From: a virus
Strand: one strand, 5' to 3'
DNA: 28,571 nucleotides
Virus record (IMG/VR): IMGVR_UViG_3300035011_000011
Location: 1-28,571 of that record
Both the position numbers and the translations under genes were made by a program. Positions 24,005-28,571 of the stretch are shown in pieces. Every line of letters starts with the position of its first letter. Positions within the stretch are counted from its first letter, which is position 1. The notes beneath the pieces are model-generated. The model was given only the letters and a program-made list of their open reading frames with translations. It was not told where the DNA came from and made no database searches.

Positions 24005-24429
24005 TGATTGCGCTCGGTTTGAAGAACCTCGGGTTCATCCCGCTTGATGACTTCATCGTTGAAGACCATGGCGATGGGCAGGTCCTCGCGGCGTGGCTTT
24101 CGGCACAGCCGCAACCGTCGTCGCAGGAGATAGAAGACGCGGCGCTGCTAGGCCCGATCCCCACGCTCGACGACTACCGTCGCGCGATCCAAAGCCATGT
24201 CGATGCCACCCCTCAGCAGCGCGCCTACGACAGTGGCGTCACCTGTTCCTCCTATGTGAACTCGACGAATCCGACTTGGGCCGCGGAGGCTGCGGCCTTC
24301 GTCGCGTGGCGAGATGCGGTCTGGGCCTATGCCTATACCGAACTCGCCAAGGTCGAGGGCGGCACCCGGCCGCAGCCGAGCGTCGCCGATATCGTTGCCG
24401 AGCTGCCGGCGATGGTCTGGCCGGCCTAG
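24004..24429 (+). CDS. Tail fibre accessory / assembly protein (141 aa)
   Basis: A two-part protein: residues 1-50 with β character (MIALGLKNLGFIPLDDFIVED) and 55-141 with helices. The second part, TLDDYRRAIQSHVDATPQQRAYDSGV, SYVNSTNPTWAAEAAAFVAW and RDAVWAYAYTELAKVEGG, is a motif found after fibre genes in many phages and is related to the DUF4376-type tail fibre accessory proteins. The role inferred is fibre folding or attachment. No catalytic residues are visible. The ATG starts in the TAA of the fibre gene, indicating translational coupling. The stop at 24429 is followed by a reverse-strand gene, so this ends the tail operon. Confidence 0.7.
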   Translation: MIALGLKNLGFIPLDDFIVEDHGDGQVLAAWLSAQPQPSSQEIEDAALLGPIPTLDDYRRAIQSHVDATPQQRAYDSGVTCSSYVNSTNPTWAAEAAAFVAWRDAVWAYAYTELAKVEGGTRPQPSVADIVAELPAMVWPA

Positions 24430-24451
24430 CCGCGGCCGAGCCGCTCCACCT

Positions 24452-24751
24452 TCATCGACCCACGGCCTGCAGGAACAGCGACAGGATGCTCGGCGGCAGC
24501 AGCGCGCCGATCGTGAGGGCGGTCAAGGCGCCTACGGCGAGCCATTTAGTCAGGTTGATGCTGACCAGAATGCCAATGAAAATCGCGAGGCCATACTTGG
24601 AATCCGTCAATTGCGGAAAAGAACCGGCTAGTATGATCGTTGCGACGCAGAGAGCCAGGCCACGAATAGAACGCAAAAATGCGACCCGGATTCTCGGCAT
24701 CAGGCCGTCAAAGAAATCATCGTCGCGATCGGATTCTGTGGCATGGGCCAT
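24452..24751 (-). CDS. Reverse-strand membrane protein (99 aa), moron-like
   Basis: A charged N-terminus (about 1-25) is followed by three hydrophobic stretches (about 27-42, 48-65 and 70-95), so this is a small inner-membrane protein with two or three helices. A holin or superinfection-exclusion role is possible but unsupported. GGAG stands nine bases before the ATG at 24751, whereas it directly abuts an alternative ATG at 24760, so I choose 24751. It is the only clear reverse gene inside the late region, sits between the tail fibre accessory gene and the endolysin, has a candidate promoter at 24781-24808, and a terminator lies at its upstream side, all typical of a moron expressed in the lysogen. 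Confidence 0.65.
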   Translation of the reverse strand: MAHATESDRDDDFFDGLMPRIRVAFLRSIRGLALCVATIILAGSFPQLTDSKYGLAIFIGILVSINLTKWLAVGALTALTIGALLPPSILSLFLQAVGR

Positions 24752-24780
24752 CTTAGGCATCTCCAGCTAGGCAGCAGGCT

Positions 24781-24808
24781 CTCATATCGAAGCTTACAGG
24801 TAATTCAA
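24781..24808 (-). promoter_or_regulatory. Candidate promoter for the reverse membrane gene
   Basis: On the minus strand TTGAAT (24803-24808) is followed after 16 bases by TATGAG (24781-24786), about 30 bases before the chosen start codon. Match to -35/-10 is moderate. Confidence 0.35.
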
Positions 24809-24950
24809 CCACCGCTGCCGGGTGACTTCCGGCACTAAGGCAGGACGGATTGCTGTGTGGCGGAAATGACACCGGAGCTTAGCCGGCCGATTTCTTGGTC
24901 GGCTTGTGACTGAATTCTTCTGCCGGTTCGCCAAGCAAAAAAATTCGACC

Positions 24951-24972
24951 GCCCGCCTCGCGCGGGCTTTTT
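24951..24972 (+). terminator. Intrinsic terminator just before the endolysin gene
   Basis: GCCCGC (24951-24956) pairs with GCGGGC (24962-24967) around a five-base loop and TTTTT follows (24968-24972). Upstream A-tracts (24937-24943) would give a T-run on the minus strand too, so it may work in both directions. It ends 18 bases before the endolysin ATG. Confidence 0.7.
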
Positions 24973-24989
24973 CACGCCCGGAGAAGACC

Positions 24990-25811
24990 ATGACGAAAGC
25001 TGAAGCTCAGCTGGCGCTGATCGCGCACGGCTACGATCTCGGCAAGGGAGGCCCGTCCGGCAAAGGCGACGACGGCCATTGGGGCAACCTGTCTCGCACC
25101 GCCTGCGCCGCCTTCCAACGCGGTCGCGGGCTGGCGGCGACCGGCCTGCTTGATGCCGAGACGGTGAAGGCCCTGCAGGCGGCGATGGCTGAAAAGGCCG
25201 AGCCGCGCGCGCAGGTGAAGCTCGATCGCGCCAAGTTCTTCGCCTACCTCCGCTCGGCCAAGGCGCCAATGTTCGGCACCTCGCTGTCACGCAGCCAGGT
25301 CGCCGGCATCGAGGGCATTCTCGACGCCTTCGCGGTGACCGGAGACGGCCGCGACAAGACGCTGGCTTATGGGCTGGCGACGTCGCGTCGTGAGGTCGGA
25401 GCCGGCATGGTTCCGGTCCGCGAGGGCTTCAAGAAGACGGACGCCGAGGCGCGGGCCTATGTGCTGCGCCACTATCCGACGAAGTACGGCAAGCCGGCCG
25501 GGCCGTGGGGGCACGTCTACTATGGCCGCGGCATCGTGCAGCTCACCTGGCTCAGCAACTATGAGCGCGAGGGCATCGCGGCGGATCCCGACAAGGCGCT
25601 CGAGCCGAAGTTCGCCGCCGAGTTGATGTTCAAGGGGCTGCTCGACGGCCGCTGGAACGGCAAGGGCAAGGGGCTCGCCTACTATCTCCCGACCGGCGGC
25701 CCCGACGATCTCGAGAACGCCCGGCGCACGGTGAACATCACCGATCACTGGGAAGAGATCGCCGGCTTCTATCGCCAATTCATGGGCGCGATCGCCGCGG
25801 GGCGCGCGTGA
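24990..25811 (+). CDS. Endolysin (273 aa): PG-binding domain plus GH19-like domain
   Basis: Degrades peptidoglycan at lysis. Residues 1-65 form a peptidoglycan-binding type 1 domain (GHWGNLSRTACAAFQRGRGL, ATGLLDAETVKAL). The catalytic part, about 80-273, resembles GH19 chitinase-like phage lysozymes: LAYGLATSRREVGAGMVP with Glu135 as candidate acid and VYYGRGIVQLTWLSNYE (177-192), the family hallmark. There is no signal peptide, so a holin is needed for release. The ATG at 24990 has GGAGAAG upstream; an in-frame upstream extension would cross the terminator hairpin and is rejected. DUF6527 starts in its stop codon, so the two are coupled. Confidence 0.88.
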   Translation: MTKAEAQLALIAHGYDLGKGGPSGKGDDGHWGNLSRTACAAFQRGRGLAATGLLDAETVKALQAAMAEKAEPRAQVKLDRAKFFAYLRSAKAPMFGTSLSRSQVAGIEGILDAFAVTGDGRDKTLAYGLATSRREVGAGMVPVREGFKKTDAEARAYVLRHYPTKYGKPAGPWGHVYYGRGIVQLTWLSNYEREGIAADPDKALEPKFAAELMFKGLLDGRWNGKGKGLAYYLPTGGPDDLENARRTVNITDHWEEIAGFYRQFMGAIAAGRA

Positions 25812-26125
25812 TGGGCGCGCGTGGCGTGTTCCGGCTCGCCGAGGGCGGGCGGCTGCTGTTCTGGTGCCCGGGCTGCGACGGTGCTCATCAGGTGCAAGTT
25901 GGCGATGGTCCCGGCCCACGCTGGGGCTTCGACGGCAATTATGATCGCCCGACGCTGACGCCCTCAATCAATGTCACCTACAACGGGCTGGATGCCGGCC
26001 GAGACGGCGCGCCGCCGTCGGTCTGCCACTCCTTCGTGCGTGACGGCCAGATCCAGTTCCTGTCCGACTGCACGCACGCGCTCGCAGGCCAGACCGTCTC
26101 GCTGAAGCCGTTCGCCGAAGACTGA
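25811..26125 (+). CDS. DUF6527 (BubE-like) protein (104 aa)
   Basis: A small protein with FWCPGCDGAH (18-26), WGFDGNYDRPTLTPSINVTY (38-57), VCHSFVRDGQIQFLSDCTH (71-89) and a G-Q-T-V end. These match DUF6527 proteins, formerly often misnamed ammonia monooxygenase in phage annotations. Cys19, Cys22, His26 and the Cys72-His73-Ser74 and Asp86-Cys87-Thr88-His89 groups could bind metal or form an active site. Family members are also found in bacterial ubiquitin-like (Bub) operons, where a protease-like role has been proposed; I recall this only in general terms. No ubiquitin-like or E1/E2 gene is present here. Start ATG in the endolysin stop; the 3' end overlaps a reverse gene. Confidence 0.75.
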   Translation: MGARGVFRLAEGGRLLFWCPGCDGAHQVQVGDGPGPRWGFDGNYDRPTLTPSINVTYNGLDAGRDGAPPSVCHSFVRDGQIQFLSDCTHALAGQTVSLKPFAED

Positions 26126-26331
26126 TCCCAGCCTTTCATAAGCGGGTCGGCGCAGAAGCGTGTCTGCGAGCGGTCAAGTGCCCGACTGATGCGTGCCTTG
26201 TACTCGGCCCACGAGCTGATCGGCGCATGACACGCTGCGCATCGAACCAGCTCAGTTTCCGCGATTGGATCCGGCAGCGAGACCGCCGGGGAACTGCAAA
26301 CCTCACATCCAAAAACGAGATCGCGGTCCAT
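25978..26331 (-). CDS. Zinc-ribbon protein (117 aa), antisense overlap with DUF6527
   Basis: On the reverse strand. The N-terminal 50 residues carry two zinc-binding pairs, Cys9-x-x-Cys12 (FGCEVC) and Cys31-x-x-Cys34 (VRCAACH), and a helix SWAEYKARISRAL. The SD sequence GGAGG lies five bases before the ATG at 26331, much better than the GTG at 26349 or ATG at 26343, so I choose that start. The last 49 codons lie antisense inside DUF6527 and read as non-protein-like sequence. An alternative frame one base away reaches TGA within ADPLMK, so a single indel may have extended an originally 65-residue gene. Function unknown. Confidence 0.6.
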   Translation of the reverse strand: MDRDLVFGCEVCSSPAVSLPDPIAETELVRCAACHAPISSWAEYKARISRALDRSQTRFCADPLMKGWDQSSANGFSETVWPASACVQSDRNWIWPSRTKEWQTDGGAPSRPASSPL

Positions 26332-26410
26332 GGTTTCCTCCATCGCCACGCAAATACGCGCTGGCGTGAAAGCGGTTCCACAAGTTCAGCAAACCGGTGG
26401 GCGGTAGCCT

Positions 26411-26485
26411 TCAAAGCCTTTTGACGGCCTCGCCGTGCAGTGACGAAATGAGCGAAATGCCTGTGCCTATAGTCAGGAAGCTCAT
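26411..26485 (-). other. 24-codon reverse frame linked by ATGA to micro-ORF
   Basis: The frame starts at the ATG that overlaps the TGA of the upstream micro-ORF (ATGA) and ends at TGA 26411. The product is mildly hydrophobic (MSFLTIGTGISLISSL). It is very short and may be chance. Confidence 0.15.
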
Positions 26486-26631
26486 CTGAAAAGACGCAAC
26501 ACCGCGCAGGTGAGAAGCGCCAGCCAGCCGATCTCAACAATCGCCAGCAGGCAGATCAAGAGTATCTCAACCCCTCGACCCGTGACGGTAGTTTTCGCGC
26601 TTTCGCTCCGAACTGAAACAGCCTGTTCCAA
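26482..26631 (-). CDS. Possible 49-aa single-helix membrane peptide (TTG start)
   Basis: A reverse-strand frame that starts at TTG 26631, with an in-frame stop shortly upstream and GCAGGTG as a possible ribosome binding site. The N-terminal 22 residues are polar and basic, followed by a hydrophobic stretch ILLICLLAIV and WLALLTCAVL with one Glu in the middle (about 23-45) and a basic end RLFR. It could be a small membrane protein, but the length, the rare start codon and no recognised family keep confidence low. It precedes the zinc-ribbon gene on the same strand. Confidence 0.3.
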   Translation of the reverse strand: MEQAVSVRSESAKTTVTGRGVEILLICLLAIVEIGWLALLTCAVLRLFR

Positions 26632-27020
26632 ACGCTGACACCTGCTCTACAGCCGTGCCGATCGTCTCAAATTCTGTGCCAGGACCCCGCCTGGGCCCGG
26701 CCGTTGACGCTCGGCCTGCGCCCTCATGGCGGGCCGCGATGCTGAGGCTCGTATGATCAGATTGCTTCTCTCGGCCCGTTATCGACGATGAGTACGAGCT
26801 TCGGTCGGGCCGCCTCCTTCCGGATCTTCTTCAGCGCGATCAACCGCTTCCTCTTCAGCATCTGCTGGATGCTCGAGAGTATTCTTGGGTGTCGTTTCAT
26901 GACGTCCCCGCGTGGCCCCCGCACGGACCATTGCTGATCACCAGCCAGGGCGCACCTCCCCATAAGGGGTACCTCTCGCTTCGCCGACTGCCCCCTACCC
27001 AACATCACATGGAGATCATC
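26632..27020. other. Region without a confident gene
   Basis: Between the reverse micro-ORF and the holin-like gene I find no strong ORF. A reverse frame at 26757-26900 (47 codons, start ATG at 26900) would encode a basic peptide beginning MKRHPRILSSIQQMLKRKR; GGGG eight bases upstream could be a weak ribosome binding site. Base composition is slightly less GC-biased in parts. Short inverted repeats such as CCCCATAAGGGG are present but too short to interpret. The lysis-gene promoter may lie here. Confidence 0.35.
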
Positions 27021-27485
27021 ATGAAGCTGTTCGCCTATCTGGGCGCGCTGGCGCTCGCCTGCGTCGTCATCGTCATGCTCGCCGTCTCGGCCGAGGCGCA
27101 GACCACCATGCCGGACCAGACCTTGTTCGGCCTCTTCCGCCCGCTGCTGACCGAGATCGCGATTGTGGCCGTGCTCGGCCTTGCTGGCTGGCTCGGCAGG
27201 TTCATCGTCGCCAAGCTGAAGCTCGATATCGAAGCTCGGCATCGGGATGCATTTCAGGTCGCCGTGACCAATGCTGCCGGCATTCTCCTCGCCACGGGCG
27301 ATATGCGGCGAGCGGTCGCCTACCTGGCTGGGGCTGCGGCTGACGCAGTGAAGGCCTTCCGCCTTTCCGATGCGGCACTGCCGGAGAAGATCGAGGCCAA
27401 AGCCGGCGCGATGCAGGCTGCCGGTGCCGCGCTGGCGAATGCCGTGAAGATCGGCGCCGTTACCGCCGGCGGCACTCGCGGCTGA
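27021..27485 (+). CDS. Holin-like membrane protein (154 aa)
   Basis: Residues 1-27 look like a signal peptide or first transmembrane helix (MKLFAYLGALALACVVIVML, with AEA-Q as possible cleavage site). A second hydrophobic helix follows (about 42-62, LLTEIAIVAVLGLAGWLG) and then a basic region RFIVAKLKLD and a long amphipathic helical tail. The W-L-G-x-x-I-(V) pattern with a basic segment resembles LL-H-type holins, but the identity is tentative. I choose ATG 27021, with GGAG eight to ten bases upstream (27011-27014), over ATG 27009. Position after the endolysin and before two more small genes fits a lysis role. Confidence 0.55.
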   Translation: MKLFAYLGALALACVVIVMLAVSAEAQTTMPDQTLFGLFRPLLTEIAIVAVLGLAGWLGRFIVAKLKLDIEARHRDAFQVAVTNAAGILLATGDMRRAVAYLAGAAADAVKAFRLSDAALPEKIEAKAGAMQAAGAALANAVKIGAVTAGGTRG

Positions 27486-27496
27486 GGAGCGCCCCC

Positions 27497-27817
27497 GTGG
27501 ACATTTCCGGCCTGCCGGTGGTTCTGCTCAACGCAGGGCCATGGGGCGCCGTCGTGCTCTGGCTGCTCTGGGACCGGCACAACCTGACCCAGAGGCTCGA
27601 TGCCTGTCAGAAAGCCTACACCGCTGATCTCCTGCGGATCGTTGGGGAGGTGACGAAGGCCGTGGTCGCGTCCACCGAGGCGACGCGAACGTCGACGGCC
27701 GCCCAGGAGCGCGCGACCGATGCGCACCGCCAGCTCGCCGAAGCGATCAAGGTTCTCCAGGCTTCGATCACCGGCCTCGAGCGGGACATCGAGCGCCTCG
27801 ATCGGGAGGGCGCGTGA
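27497..27817 (+). CDS. Small membrane-anchored coiled-coil protein (106 aa)
   Basis: N-terminal hydrophobic stretch (about 8-25, LLNAGPWGAVVLWLLW) followed by a polar segment and a long heptad-like helix (about 30-104, rich in Ala, Glu, Arg and Thr). A one-helix anchor with a coiled coil is the build of i-spanins (Rz type) and of some accessory holins, so either is possible. Starts with GTG at 27497, supported by GAGGAG eight bases upstream. Ends in the start codon of the next gene. No family is recognised with certainty. Confidence 0.6.
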   Translation: MDISGLPVVLLNAGPWGAVVLWLLWDRHNLTQRLDACQKAYTADLLRIVGEVTKAVVASTEATRTSTAAQERATDAHRQLAEAIKVLQASITGLERDIERLDREGA

Positions 27818-28077
27818 TGGGTTGGCTCTCGCAATTCTGGGGGCCGGGCCGGCAGCGAATCCAGATGGAGGAGAGCCGCGCTCGCGTTGCCGAGGACCGC
27901 GTTCGTGAAGGCCTGCGCGACCTGACGATCGCGCGCGTCGAGGCGGAGAGGGCTGCTGGCGCCGGCCGACAAGCTGCAGCCAACCAGATCGAGGAAACAC
28001 GCTCGCTGCGGGTCTTGCTGAAAGACGTCATTGCCCGCGTCGGATCCAACACCGCCGCAAGGAATGCAGGTCGATGA
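27817..28077 (+). CDS. Coiled-coil hypothetical protein (86 aa)
   Basis: A short, highly charged helical protein; after MGWLSQFWGPGRQR it is nearly all heptad-like helix (about 15-75, with Arg, Glu and Ala). No membrane segment and no lipobox Cys, which argues against an o-spanin. The start ATG at 27817 overlaps the TGA of the previous gene by one base, and its stop overlaps the following ATG by four, so three genes here form one coupled unit. Function unknown; partner of the preceding coiled-coil protein is a possible guess. Confidence 0.6.
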   Translation: MGWLSQFWGPGRQRIQMEESRARVAEDRVREGLRDLTIARVEAERAAGAGRQAAANQIEETRSLRVLLKDVIARVGSNTAARNAGR

Positions 28078-28571
28078 CGATGCCTACCAACACGCTGCGT
28101 CGCTCTACGCTCCTCGTCATGCTGATCGCTGTGCTGGGCAGTTACCCCGGCGCCATCTGTCTACTGGGGCCGGTGAAGGTGATTGAAATCGGCAATGTCA
28201 TGGTCCTGGCTTTGGCCGCAGGCATCGTCGTGGCCTATGCGCCCGTTGCTCGCGACGCGCTGCGCTACGGTTTGATCGACGGCGCCAATATTCTCTCGAT
28301 CGGGATCTTCGCCAGCTGGCTCGGCGTCGTCATTGCCCGCGGCGGCTCAATCCTCTGGCGGCTCTCGGGCCAGCCGCTCGAATGGCTGAACTCCGGCTGG
28401 TGGGGCTTTCATATCGCCCTTTCCTGCATCGGCGCACTTTGCCACCTGATCGCGCCAGAGGCGGTCGCCGGCCGGATTCCTACAAGGCATTGGATCAAGA
28501 TCGGGCTGCTGGTTGCGCTTGGCGTACTGTTCGCCGGCGTCGTGGCGGTATTCGTTGACCCGCCCGGATAA
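28074..28571 (+). CDS. Multi-pass membrane protein (165 aa)
   Basis: Five hydrophobic segments can be seen (about 11-31, 38-57, 69-88, 110-128 and 142-162), with a polar loop around 95-108 containing RLSGQPLEWLNSGWWG. No signature family is recognised; it could be a holin or an accessory membrane protein of the lysis end. Its ATG lies in the stop of the previous coiled-coil gene (ATGA). The TAA is the last base triplet of the window, so the gene is complete, but whatever follows is not seen. Confidence 0.6.
   Translation: MTMPTNTLRRSTLLVMLIAVLGSYPGAICLLGPVKVIEIGNVMVLALAAGIVVAYAPVARDALRYGLIDGANILSIGIFASWLGVVIARGGSILWRLSGQPLEWLNSGWWGFHIALSCIGALCHLIAPEAVAGRIPTRHWIKIGLLVALGVLFAGVVAVFVDPPG

Noticed and set aside
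24093-24770. A 225-codon + strand frame across the tail fibre accessory gene and the reverse membrane gene
   Set aside because: Arg-rich shadow of two genes with good frames on opposite strands.
26757-27242. Reverse frame of 161 codons
   Set aside because: Most is antisense to the holin-like gene; only the last 47 codons are outside it and they are too weak to call.
1-28571. Gene transfer agent cluster
   Set aside because: Rhodobacter-type gene order is not seen; the G/GT frameshift, very long tape measure, HNH gene and complete lysis genes fit a phage or prophage.
1-28571. tRNA genes, CRISPR arrays, insertion sequences, integrase, repressor or att sites
   Set aside because: I looked for them by eye on both strands and found no regularly spaced repeats, cloverleaf, transposase or recombinase motif.

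Overview
This window is the late (morphogenesis and lysis) half of a siphovirus-type prophage or temperate phage with lambda/HK97-like organisation. The DNA is uniformly GC-rich, and the codon use and protein families suggest an alphaproteobacterial host, probably in the Hyphomicrobiales (Bosea/Methylobacterium/Rhizobium-type). That host call is inference; no host gene, integrase, repressor, att site or tRNA is visible. Nearly all genes run on the + strand and are packed with ATGA or TGATG stop/start overlaps.

Layout: (1) 1-1214: a small unknown gene, an AT-richer gap with repeats and hairpins, a small reverse ORF, an HNH endonuclease and a GC-rich gap just before terS that is the best place to look for cos. 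(2) 1215-7002: packaging and capsid genes in HK97 order: small terminase, large terminase, a one-helix membrane protein, portal, prohead protease, major capsid protein. (3) 7098-10507: possible decoration protein, accessory head protein, head-tail connector, head closure, gp10-like neck protein, tail terminator and a small unknown. (4) 10619-24429: tail genes. An intrinsic terminator precedes the tail tube gene. Next come the tail assembly chaperone pair G/GT with a lambda-type GGGAAAG slippery site, a 2047-residue tape measure protein carrying two EF-hand-like loops, two tandem paralogous small tail proteins, an Ala/Ser/Gly-rich repeat protein, a hub-like protein whose N-terminus shares those repeats, a discoidin-like minor tail protein, a C1q-like fibre protein and a fibre accessory protein.

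(5) 24452-28571: lysis and accessory end. A reverse-strand membrane protein has its own candidate promoter and a terminator nearby, so it looks like a moron. It is followed by a GH19-type endolysin with a peptidoglycan-binding domain, a DUF6527 protein, a reverse-strand zinc-ribbon gene running antisense into DUF6527, a stretch with only cryptic reverse micro-ORFs, and four small membrane or coiled-coil genes that probably include the holin and perhaps spanin functions.

Together the genes make a complete head, neck, long flexible tail and lysis set. Missing from the window are lysogeny, replication and integration genes, which presumably lie outside it. The points most worth a second look are the exact lambda-type frameshift site, the EF-hand pair in the giant tape measure, the shared repeat family spanning two adjacent tail genes, and the DUF6527/zinc-ribbon antisense locus.
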